From JANLYQ01 sp031365725 (GTDB taxonomy: Bacteria > Actinomycetota > Actinomycetes > JACCUZ01), in contig JANLYQ010000114.1 in the NCBI GenBank assembly GCA_031365725.1, positions 1-9,468 of the forward strand: a stretch of DNA of 9,468 nucleotides, in the 5' to 3' direction. The first letter of the stretch is position 1, and every line of letters starts with the position of its first letter. The notes beneath the pieces are model-generated. The model was not told the DNA's origin, searched no databases, and saw only the letters and a program-made list of their open reading frames with translations. Below are positions 1-5,673 of the stretch, one piece after another. A program made the position numbers and the translations under genes.

Positions 1-1045
1 CCTTGGCTCCCTCGTCCCAGCGAAACTGCGCCACCCGCAGATGGCCACGCGCCACCAGCCCCGAGTCACCGACAGCCCCGGCCAACGCCTCGGCCCACGC
101 GTCGACGTCCTCACCCGGCACGACCACACCGCCGTCACCAACCACCTCGGGCAGCGCACCCCGGTCGGACACGACGACGGGCAGCCCCGCGGCCATCGCC
201 TCGATGGCCGGGATGCCGAACCCCTCGAACAGCGACGGGAACGCCAGCACATCCGCGGCTCGGAGCTCGGTCGCCAGCTGCGCCGTCGACACGTAGCCGG
301 TGAAGGACACCGAGTCGCCCAGCAGCCGCCGGGCCGTCTCGGCGTCCCGGCCACCGGTGGGCGCCACGGTGCCGACCACCCGCAGCGTGACCTCCGACCC
401 ACGGTCCCGCATCAGACGCACCGCGCGGGCCACGACCGGCAGGTTCTTGCGCGGCAGCACGTTGCCCACCATCAGCACGACCGGGGGTCCGGACCGCCCC
501 TCGGGGGTCTCTGCCAGCAGCTCGATGAGTCGCGGGTCGACCGCATTGGGCACCACCGTCACCCGGTCGGCCGCCAGCCCGTAGCACCGCACCAGGTCAG
601 CCTTCGCGTGCTCCGACACCGTGAGCACGTGCGCGGCCCGGCGCGCCGAGGCCCGGATCGTCGCGCGATAGCGCAGCCGGGTCCCCAGCGGCAGCCACTG
701 CGCGGCCCGCGGGTCCTCGAAGGACAGGTCGTGCACCATCACGAGCGCGGGGACCCTCGACACGGGCACGGTGTACTGCACCAGCACCGCGCTGGTCCCG
801 AGCCTGCGCATCGCCAACGGCAGGTCCAGCGCCAACCGCCGGGTGCTGCTGCCCGACACCCGTACCTGCCGACGTGCGGGCAGCAGCGGCACGTCCTCGG
901 CCGGCACCGCATCGGTCAGCGCCACGTCGTAGGCGCCCGGCCCGTCGAGGGCGAACATCGCCGCGGCCAGCGATCTGGCCCAGGACTCGTTGCCGGTCTG
1001 GCGATGACCGAGGTGGTGCAGGTCGAGCAGCGGCACCCCGGTCAC
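1..1045 (-). CDS. GT4-family glycosyltransferase, 3' end beyond window
   Basis: Probable retaining glycosyltransferase of the GT-B fold, GT4 type, moving a sugar from a nucleotide-sugar donor onto a cytoplasmic or lipid-linked acceptor during surface glycan assembly. The 348 visible residues have the N-terminal acceptor-side motif with TGNE (about 17-20), His105-Asp106 in MVHDLSF, VLTVSEHAK (about 140-148), the phosphate-binding GNVLPRKN with Arg199/Lys200, and a full EX7E donor motif (Glu274, Glu282 in FEGFGIPAIE). The last visible residues (VAQFRWDEGAK) match the usual end of such enzymes, so probably only about 15-30 residues are missing. The start is GTG (VTGVPLLD), chosen because GGGAGG lies 9 nt upstream; a GTG three codons earlier touches that site and is less likely. 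It is last in the rmlD-transferase operon, 46 nt after the preceding stop. Donor and linkage cannot be read from sequence. Confidence 0.93.
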   Translation of the reverse strand, partial: MTGVPLLDLHHLGHRQTGNESWARSLAAAMFALDGPGAYDVALTDAVPAEDVPLLPARRQVRVSGSSTRRLALDLPLAMRRLGTSAVLVQYTVPVSRVPALVMVHDLSFEDPRAAQWLPLGTRLRYRATIRASARRAAHVLTVSEHAKADLVRCYGLAADRVTVVPNAVDPRLIELLAETPEGRSGPPVVLMVGNVLPRKNLPVVARAVRLMRDRGSEVTLRVVGTVAPTGGRDAETARRLLGDSVSFTGYVSTAQLATELRAADVLAFPSLFEGFGIPAIEAMAAGLPVVVSDRGALPEVVGDGGVVVPGEDVDAWAEALAGAVGDSGLVARGHLRVAQFRWDEGAK

Positions 1046-1054
1046 GGCCGACAC

Positions 1055-1060
1055 CCTCCC
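1055..1060 (-). promoter_or_regulatory. Shine-Dalgarno site fixing the first transferase's GTG start
   Basis: On the minus strand this reads GGGAGG, 9 nt before the GTG at 1045-1043. It is the strongest ribosome-binding site in the four-gene run and decides between two in-frame GTG codons. It lies in the 46-nt gap after the previous gene, where I see no promoter-like hexamers, so it probably serves translation re-initiation on a polycistronic message. Confidence 0.7.
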
Positions 1061-1091
1061 ACGCGCGCATCCGCCGCTGCCTGTGGGCCGG

Positions 1092-2183
1092 TCACGGCAG
1101 CAGGTCGAGGACCGCGTCGCGCACCGTCGCCCGGAACACCCCGGGGCTGAAGGCGCCCGCCCGCTCGCGTGAGGCCTGCGACAGCCGGGCCCACTCGACC
1201 GGGTCCAGCAACGGCGCAAGCGCGGCCGCCAGCACCTGCGGCGCGACCCCGCCGGCGTCGACCTCGCGCAGCACCGACGGCATCGCCCCGCGCCCCGAGT
1301 GCACCGCCGGCAGTCCGTGCCGAGCCGCCTCGACCAAGGGCAACCCGAAGCCTTCGTCGTACGACGGCTGCAGCAGCACCCAGGACGAGGCGTACGCCGC
1401 CGCGAGCACGTCCGGCGCCACATCGACCTCCCGCGACGACCAGGCGCCCGCGGGGTCGACCGCGGCTATCGCCGCCAGGACGTCTCTCTCCGCGCGACCG
1501 GCCGGCCCCAGCACCCGAAGCCCGATGTCACGTCCGCTGGACGACCGCAGCGCGGCCACCGCGGCCACACCCGCGGCCTGGTTCTTGACCGGCGCGGTGG
1601 CCCCCACCATCAACACCACCGGCCGCGCGCCATCGACCGGAAACCCAGCCGCAGCGACGGAATCAGGGGTCCCGTACCCCCACGCGACAACCCGGACGTC
1701 GGTGTGCGGCGCCATCGCCCGCAGCCGGGTCGCGGCGTGCTCGGACAGGGTCAGCACCCGGTCGGCGGACCGCACGCTGCGCGGCACCAGCGCCCGGAAG
1801 TAGGCACCGAACTTCCGGTCGAACAGGTCCGGCCGGTCGAAGGGCATCACGTCGTGCACGACCAGAAGGTGGCGCCGGGCGGCACCCCGCAGCCCGATGT
1901 TGCACGGCGACACCAGCAAGTCGACGGGCCGACCCTGCGGCCCGGACCGGGAGGCCTGCCACAGGTCCCACCGCGCGTCGGCCAGCGCGTTGCGCAGCGA
2001 ACCGTGACCCCCGCGGGAGGCCGGGGACGACTCAACCACCTCGACCGCCGGCAGCGCCCGCAACGCCGCCACCAGCTCACGGGTCGCCGTGGCGCTGCCC
2101 GACGTACCGTGCAGCTCGATCGCGGTGTTGACCACGACGAGCGGACGACCACCACCAGCAGCCGCCGGGCGCGCCGCGCTCAC
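1092..2183 (-). CDS. GT4-family glycosyltransferase (second of operon)
   Basis: Complete 363-residue GT-B glycosyltransferase of GT4 type, near the usual length for the family. Visible landmarks are the N-terminal strand PLVVVNTAIELHG (14-26), His110-Asp111 in VVHDVMPF, VLTLSEHA (143-150), GATAPVKNQ with the donor-phosphate Lys200, and a complete EX7E motif (Glu277 and Glu285 in YDEGFGLPLVE). It shares VVLMVG, VLTxSEHA and the EGFG motif with the following gene, so the two are distant tandem paralogues. The start is taken as GTG at 2183 because this codon overlaps the upstream stop as GTGA, with GAGGAG 11 nt upstream; an ATG 18 codons further out would lie deep inside the neighbour and adds a sequence with no family resemblance. 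Likely role: adding a sugar to the glycan whose rhamnose donor is made by the adjacent rml genes. Specificity is unknown. Confidence 0.93.
   Translation of the reverse strand: MSAARPAAAGGGRPLVVVNTAIELHGTSGSATATRELVAALRALPAVEVVESSPASRGGHGSLRNALADARWDLWQASRSGPQGRPVDLLVSPCNIGLRGAARRHLLVVHDVMPFDRPDLFDRKFGAYFRALVPRSVRSADRVLTLSEHAATRLRAMAPHTDVRVVAWGYGTPDSVAAAGFPVDGARPVVLMVGATAPVKNQAAGVAAVAALRSSSGRDIGLRVLGPAGRAERDVLAAIAAVDPAGAWSSREVDVAPDVLAAAYASSWVLLQPSYDEGFGLPLVEAARHGLPAVHSGRGAMPSVLREVDAGGVAPQVLAAALAPLLDPVEWARLSQASRERAGAFSPGVFRATVRDAVLDLLP
2180..2183 (-). other. GTGA stop/start overlap (translational coupling)
   Basis: On the minus strand the TGA stop of the DUF1972-type transferase (2182-2180) overlaps the GTG start of the next transferase (2183-2181). 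Such 4-nt overlaps usually indicate termination-reinitiation by the same ribosomes and fixed stoichiometry of the two proteins. GAGGAG at 2200-2195 can serve as the internal ribosome-binding site. Confidence 0.8.
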
Positions 2184-3274
2184 TGACCAGCCAGCTCCTC
2201 GCACAGCGCCTCGTAGGCCAAGGCCACGTCGTCCCACCGGTACTCCGTCGACGCGCGCTCGCGCAGCAGGTCACCGCGCTCCTTGACCCCCACCGGGTCC
2301 GCCTCGTCGGCCGCCATCGCTGCGGCCACCTCGTCGGCGCTGCTCACGAACCGGGCCAGCCCGCCGGTGACCTCCTCGTTGAAGACCACGTCCCACGCGG
2401 TCACCGAGGTGCCCGCGCCCATGGCCCGCAGCAGCGAGGGGTTGGTGCCGCCGACCGAGTGGCCGTGGATGTAGGACGTGGCGTGCGCGTAGAGCTGGTC
2501 GAGCAGGTCCTGGTCCCAGATCGGCCCGACGAACTTCACCCGGTCGTCCCCCTGGGCGAGGTTGCGCACGTGCTGCTCGTGCCCGTCGGGATAGGGCGCA
2601 CCACCGACCACCACCAGCGGGTGCGTCGCCGAGCTGCGCAACCGCCCGTTGACGATGACGTTGAGGTGGTTCTCCGGCTCGAACCGCGCCACCGCAAGGT
2701 GATAGTGCCCCGGCTCCAGGCCGAGCTCGGCCAGCCGGCTCGGCGGCGGGTCGAGGATCGGGGCGCCGTAGGGGATGAAGACGCTCTCCTGGCCGGTGAT
2801 GTCCCGGATGTGGTCGACGATGCCGCGGGCGTCGGCGACAACCGCGTCGGCCCAGCGCACGCTCCAGCCCTCGGCCGCGCGGTAGTAGCGCGCGCCCAGC
2901 CCGTGCCACTTGGCCCGCTGCCACTCGATGCCGTCGACGTGCACCGCCGTCGGGATGCGGGCGGCCCGCAGCAGCGGCACGAAGGGAGCGTTGGCCGCGT
3001 TGAAGACCATGGCTACGTCCGGACGTCCCCAGAACGCCGCGTGCAGCGTCGAGACGGCGGTGTGCGACAACGTCTCGAGCGCCCGGTGCCGGATCGCCGG
3101 CGCGTTCACCAGCGACATGCCGTGGTAGGACAGCAGGCGCTGCCTGGGGTTGCGGCAGTAGACGATCACCTCATGCCCGCGGTCGACCAGCCGGCGCCCG
3201 ATCTCGTCCACCGCCGTCTCGAACCCGCCGTACTGCGGCGGCACGCCGCGGGTGCCCATCATCGCGATGCGCAT
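2180..3274 (-). CDS. DUF1972-domain glycosyltransferase, possible rhamnosyltransferase
   Basis: Complete 364-residue glycosyltransferase with an N-terminal DUF1972 domain and a C-terminal GT1/GT4-like donor domain. The N terminus MRIAMMGTRGVPPQYGGFET (1-20) is the DUF1972 signature; HVDGIEWQRAKW (112-123), IPYGA (167-171), ARFEPENH (196-203) and GHSVGGTNPSLLRAMGAG (271-288) follow. From family knowledge, characterised relatives such as streptococcal RgpA and Cps2T-type enzymes transfer rhamnose, which fits the adjoining dTDP-rhamnose genes; assigning rhamnose as donor here is inference. The usual GT4 EX7E glutamates are not present: the aligned positions are Gly275 and Arg283. The start is ATG, 3 nt after the rmlD stop, with a weak GGGGCGG 6 nt upstream inside rmlD. 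The stop overlaps the next gene's start by 4 nt. No signal peptide or membrane segment is visible, so it is probably cytoplasmic or peripheral. Confidence 0.93.
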   Translation of the reverse strand: MRIAMMGTRGVPPQYGGFETAVDEIGRRLVDRGHEVIVYCRNPRQRLLSYHGMSLVNAPAIRHRALETLSHTAVSTLHAAFWGRPDVAMVFNAANAPFVPLLRAARIPTAVHVDGIEWQRAKWHGLGARYYRAAEGWSVRWADAVVADARGIVDHIRDITGQESVFIPYGAPILDPPPSRLAELGLEPGHYHLAVARFEPENHLNVIVNGRLRSSATHPLVVVGGAPYPDGHEQHVRNLAQGDDRVKFVGPIWDQDLLDQLYAHATSYIHGHSVGGTNPSLLRAMGAGTSVTAWDVVFNEEVTGGLARFVSSADEVAAAMAADEADPVGVKERGDLLRERASTEYRWDDVALAYEALCEELAGQ

Positions 3275-3277
3275 GCC

Positions 3278-4132
3278 CTACCGCCCCGTCACGACAGCAG
3301 TGGCGCGCGTCAGCATCGGGCGCCAGTCGTCCAGCGGCTCGATGCCGGCGCGGTCCCAGGCGTCGTGCCCCAGCACGCTGTACGCCGGTCGCGGCGCGGG
3401 CCGCGGGAAGCGGTCGGTGGTGGTGGCCCTGATCCGGCTCGGGTCGGCGCCGATCTCCTCGAAGACCGCGCGCGCCAAGCCGTACCAGGTCGTCTGGCCG
3501 GCGGCCGTCGCGTGGTAGGTCCCGGCCGGCGCATCGGCAGCCACCAACCGGTGGATGGACCGGGCCACGTCCCGCGACCACGTCGGGGCGCCCACCTGGT
3601 CGTCGACCACGTCCAGAGTGTCCCGTGCAGCCTCCAGCGTGGCCATCGTCCGGACGAAGTTGCCGCCGTGCTCGCCGTACAGCCAGGAGGTGCGCACGAG
3701 CCAGGACGCGTCCGGCAGCAGGGTGCGGACCGCCGTCTCGCCGACCGCCTTGGACCTGCCGTACGCCGACCGCGGCGCGGGGGCGGCGTCCTCGGCGTAC
3801 GGCCGGTCGGCGCTCCCGTCGAAGACGTAGTCGGTCGACACGTGCACCAGGCGGGCCCCCGCCTGCGCGCAGGCGGCCGCGAGCAGCTGCGGCCCCAGAC
3901 CGTTGACCTGGGTGGCGGCGGCTTCGGCGGTCTCGGCGCCGTCGACGTCGGTCCAGGCGGCGGCGTTGACGACTACATCGTGACCGGGCACCGCATCAGC
4001 AACCGCGCCCGCGTCGGTGATGTCGAGCTGGTCCCGGGTGACGGCGGTGAGCTCAGCGCGCTCCACCGTGAGGACGTCGACCAGGTCGCGGCCGAGCATG
4101 CCGCCGGCGCCGGTCACCAACCACCTCACCAT
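3278..4132 (-). CDS. rmlD: dTDP-4-dehydrorhamnose reductase RmlD
   Basis: Last step of dTDP-L-rhamnose synthesis: NAD(P)H-dependent reduction of dTDP-4-dehydro-L-rhamnose in the cytoplasm. The 284-residue protein has the length expected for RmlD and an extended short-chain dehydrogenase layout: Rossmann motif TGAGGMLG (7-14), LDITD (36-40), NAAAWTDVD (56-64), STDYVFDG (99-106), catalytic pair Tyr124 and Lys128 in YGRSK, TSWLYG (148-153), and the RPAYSVL substrate-binding stretch (248-254). The start chosen is ATG-GTG-AGG, because it places the Rossmann strand right at the N terminus and leaves 38 bp for a divergent promoter; an in-frame ATG 11 codons upstream would leave only 5 bp before rmlA. 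No Shine-Dalgarno is visible, and a TAGACT hexamer ends 8 nt before the ATG, suggesting a leaderless message. It heads the operon containing the three transferases. Confidence 0.96.
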   Translation of the reverse strand: MVRWLVTGAGGMLGRDLVDVLTVERAELTAVTRDQLDITDAGAVADAVPGHDVVVNAAAWTDVDGAETAEAAATQVNGLGPQLLAAACAQAGARLVHVSTDYVFDGSADRPYAEDAAPAPRSAYGRSKAVGETAVRTLLPDASWLVRTSWLYGEHGGNFVRTMATLEAARDTLDVVDDQVGAPTWSRDVARSIHRLVAADAPAGTYHATAAGQTTWYGLARAVFEEIGADPSRIRATTTDRFPRPAPRPAYSVLGHDAWDRAGIEPLDDWRPMLTRATAVVTGR

Positions 4133-4140
4133 GGCGAGCC

Positions 4141-4146
4141 AGTCTA
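4141..4146 (-). promoter_or_regulatory. Putative -10 of rmlD operon
   Basis: On the minus strand this reads TAGACT, matching TANNNT, and ends 8 nt before the rmlD ATG at 4132. That spacing would put the transcription start on or within a base or two of the start codon. The stretch 17 bp further upstream shows no TTGACA resemblance. Confidence 0.42.
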
Positions 4147-4156
4147 GGTCAGGGAC

Positions 4157-4162
4157 TACGGT
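4157..4162 (+). promoter_or_regulatory. Putative -10 of rmlA-rmlC
   Basis: TACGGT matches TANNNT and ends 8 nt before the rmlA ATG at 4171, mirroring the rmlD side. The absence of a Shine-Dalgarno sequence before rmlA supports leaderless initiation. No convincing -35 is present. An alternative promoter inside the rmlD coding region cannot be excluded. Confidence 0.42.
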
Positions 4163-4170
4163 CATCCCTC

Positions 4171-5040
4171 ATGCGAGGCATCATCCTGGCCGGCGGTTCG
4201 GGGACCCGGCTCTACCCCATCACCCGGGGCATCAGCAAGCAGATCATGCCCGTCTACGACAAGCCGATGATCTACTACCCGCTCTCGACGCTGATGATGG
4301 CCGGTGTCCGCGAGGTGCTGGTCATCACCACCCCCGAGGACCAGGAGCAGTTCCGCCACCTGCTCGGCGACGGCTCCGACCTCGGCATCAGCATCGACTA
4401 CGCCGTGCAGCCGCGACCCGAGGGCCTGGCGCAGGCCTTCGTGATCGGCGCCGACTTCATCGGTTCCGACACCGTGGCCCTCGTGCTGGGCGACAACATC
4501 TTCTACGGCGCGGGGCTGGGCCATTCGCTGGCCGACAACAGCTCGGTCACCGGCGGCCGGGTCTTCGCCTACCGGGTCGCCGACCCCACGGCGTACGGCG
4601 TGGTGGAGTTCGGCCCGGACGGCACGGTGCTCTCCATCGAGGAGAAGCCGGCCAAGCCGCGCAGCCGGTACGCCGTGCCCGGGCTCTACTTCTACGACAA
4701 CGACGTGGTCGCCATTGCGCGGGACCTCGAGCCCAGCCCGCGCGGCGAGCTCGAGATCACCGCGATCAACGCCGAGTACCTGCGGCGCGGCACCCTGCAG
4801 GTGACCGTGCTGGACCGGGGCACCGCCTGGCTGGACACCGGCACCTTCGAGTCCCTGATGCAGGCCGCTGCCTTCGTCCAGGCGGTCGAGGAACGGCAAG
4901 GCATCAAGATCGGCTGCATCGAGGAGGTCGCGTTCCGCGAGGGCTACATCGACTCGGCCCAGCTGCGGGCCCTCGCCGAGCCGCTGATCAAGTCCGGCTA
5001 CGGCAAGTACCTGCTCGACGTGCTCGCCGAGGAGAGCTGA
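4171..5040 (+). CDS. rmlA: Glucose-1-phosphate thymidylyltransferase RmlA
   Basis: First enzyme of dTDP-L-rhamnose synthesis: joins dTTP and glucose-1-phosphate to give dTDP-glucose and pyrophosphate in the cytoplasm; the family is typically feedback-inhibited by dTDP-rhamnose. The 289 residues match the usual RmlA length. Motifs in order are the nucleotide-binding GGSGTRLYPIT (8-18), ISKQIMPVYDKPMIYYPL (21-38), LGDNIFYG (106-113, metal-binding Asp108), AYGVVEF (141-147), EEKP (157-160), GLYFYD (171-176), ELEITAIN (193-200) and RGTAWLDTGT (216-225, second metal Asp). The ATG start gives the canonical MRGIILAGG N terminus. No ribosome-binding site precedes it; see the control region just upstream. 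The stop lies 3 nt before rmlC, and its last codons contain rmlC's ribosome-binding site, so the two genes are co-transcribed. Confidence 0.97.
   Translation: MRGIILAGGSGTRLYPITRGISKQIMPVYDKPMIYYPLSTLMMAGVREVLVITTPEDQEQFRHLLGDGSDLGISIDYAVQPRPEGLAQAFVIGADFIGSDTVALVLGDNIFYGAGLGHSLADNSSVTGGRVFAYRVADPTAYGVVEFGPDGTVLSIEEKPAKPRSRYAVPGLYFYDNDVVAIARDLEPSPRGELEITAINAEYLRRGTLQVTVLDRGTAWLDTGTFESLMQAAAFVQAVEERQGIKIGCIEEVAFREGYIDSAQLRALAEPLIKSGYGKYLLDVLAEES
5031..5036 (+). promoter_or_regulatory. Ribosome-binding site for rmlC, inside rmlA
   Basis: GGAGAG lies within the last codons of rmlA, 7 nt before the GTG of rmlC at 5044. It supports the GTG start and translation of the pair from one message. Confidence 0.65.
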
Positions 5041-5043
5041 GCC

Positions 5044-5643
5044 GTGCAGATCCGTGAGCTCACCGTGCCCGGCGCGCTCGAGGTCACCCCGGCCCAGCAC
5101 CGTGACGACCGGGGCGTCTTCCTCGAGTGGTTCGCCGCGCCCGCCTTCGCCGAGGCCGTCGGTCACCCACTGCACCTTGCGCAGGCCAACACCTCGGTGA
5201 GCAGCCGCGGCACCATGCGCGGCATCCACTTCGCCGACGTGCCGCCCGGGCAGGCCAAGTACGTCACCTGCCAGGTCGGCGCGGTGCTCGACGTGGTCGT
5301 CGACCTCCGGGTCGGTTCGCCGACCTTCGGCAGCTGGGACTCGGTGCGTCTGGACACCGAGGACCGGCGGGCCATCTACCTGCCCGAGGGGGTGGGGCAC
5401 GTCTTCCTGGCCCTCACCGACGGCGCCACGGTGTCCTACCTGTGCTCGCAGGGCTACAACCCCGGTCGCGAGCACGCGGTGCACCCGCTGGACCCGGACC
5501 TGGCGATCGCCTGGCCCACGGACGTGGAGCCGCTGCTCTCGCCCAAAGATGCGGCCGCGCCGGGGTTGGCCGAGGCGCGCGACGCCGGGCTGCTGCCGTC
5601 GTACGACGCCTGTCAGGCGTTCACGTCGTCACTGCGGGGCTGA
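5044..5643 (+). CDS. rmlC: dTDP-4-dehydrorhamnose 3,5-epimerase RmlC
   Basis: Third enzyme of the dTDP-L-rhamnose pathway: epimerises dTDP-4-dehydro-6-deoxy-glucose at C3 and C5 to dTDP-4-dehydro-L-rhamnose, which RmlD then reduces. The 199-residue cupin protein has the family landmarks: DDRGVFLEWF (21-30), MRGIHF with Arg59 and the catalytic-base His62, QAKYVTC with Lys72, GAVLDVVVDLRVGSPTFG (79-96), PEGVGHVF (114-121), SYLC with the active-site Tyr132, and the C-terminal DPDLAIAWP stretch (150-158). The presence of Tyr132 favours a true 3,5-epimerase over mono-epimerase relatives. The GTG start (MQIRELTVPG) has GGAGAG 7 nt upstream inside rmlA. It ends 30 bp before the convergent DUF4012 gene. 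Confidence 0.95.
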   Translation: MQIRELTVPGALEVTPAQHRDDRGVFLEWFAAPAFAEAVGHPLHLAQANTSVSSRGTMRGIHFADVPPGQAKYVTCQVGAVLDVVVDLRVGSPTFGSWDSVRLDTEDRRAIYLPEGVGHVFLALTDGATVSYLCSQGYNPGREHAVHPLDPDLAIAWPTDVEPLLSPKDAAAPGLAEARDAGLLPSYDACQAFTSSLRG

Positions 5644-5665
5644 GCCGAACGTCATCTGTGTCGGC
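5644..5665. terminator. Weak inverted repeat between convergent genes
   Basis: GCCGA at 5644-5648 is complementary to TCGGC at 5661-5665 with a 12-nt loop. It starts directly after the rmlC stop, in the 30-bp gap before the DUF4012 stop on the other strand. A short bidirectional terminator is expected at such a junction, but the stem is only 5 bp and no T run follows, so this could be coincidental. Confidence 0.25.
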
Positions 5666-5673
5666 GGCGTGGC

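Larger units (their letters stand above)
4133..4170. promoter_or_regulatory. Divergent rmlD/rmlA control region
   Basis: These 38 bp separate the two start codons. A minus-facing TAGACT (4146-4141) and a plus-facing TACGGT (4157-4162), both TANNNT, each end exactly 8 nt before an ATG and lie 10 bp apart. There is no recognisable -35 at the expected distances and no ribosome-binding sequence on either side. An AGGGA/TCCCT inverted repeat (4151-4155 and 4165-4169) overlaps the plus-facing -10 and could be an operator or chance. That transcription starts at or beside both ATGs is inference; leaderless genes are common in actinobacteria. Confidence 0.5.

Noticed and set aside
41..1150. Long plus-strand open frame opposite the first transferase (369 codons)
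   Set aside because: It is the antisense shadow of a gene with clear GT4 motifs. Its translation is Arg/His/Gly/Pro-rich, has no recognisable domain, and no ribosome-binding site was seen.
2184..2237. 18-codon N-terminal extension of the second transferase
   Set aside because: The extension lies wholly inside the preceding gene and adds an Arg/Gly-rich stretch without family similarity; the GTGA overlap is the more ordinary arrangement.
2459..4147. 562-codon plus-strand open frame opposite rmlD and the DUF1972 transferase
   Set aside because: It spans two well-supported genes and their junction on the other strand. Its composition is typical of high-GC antisense frames and no domain is visible.
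4133..4165. Alternative rmlD start 11 codons upstream (ATG at 4165)
   Set aside because: It would leave 5 bp between divergent start codons and add residues before the Rossmann strand that RmlD proteins normally lack.
4162..5484. 440-codon minus-strand open frame opposite rmlA and rmlC
   Set aside because: It crosses the rmlA/rmlC boundary and has low-complexity Val/Gly/Asp/His-rich composition. Both sense-strand genes carry complete catalytic motifs.
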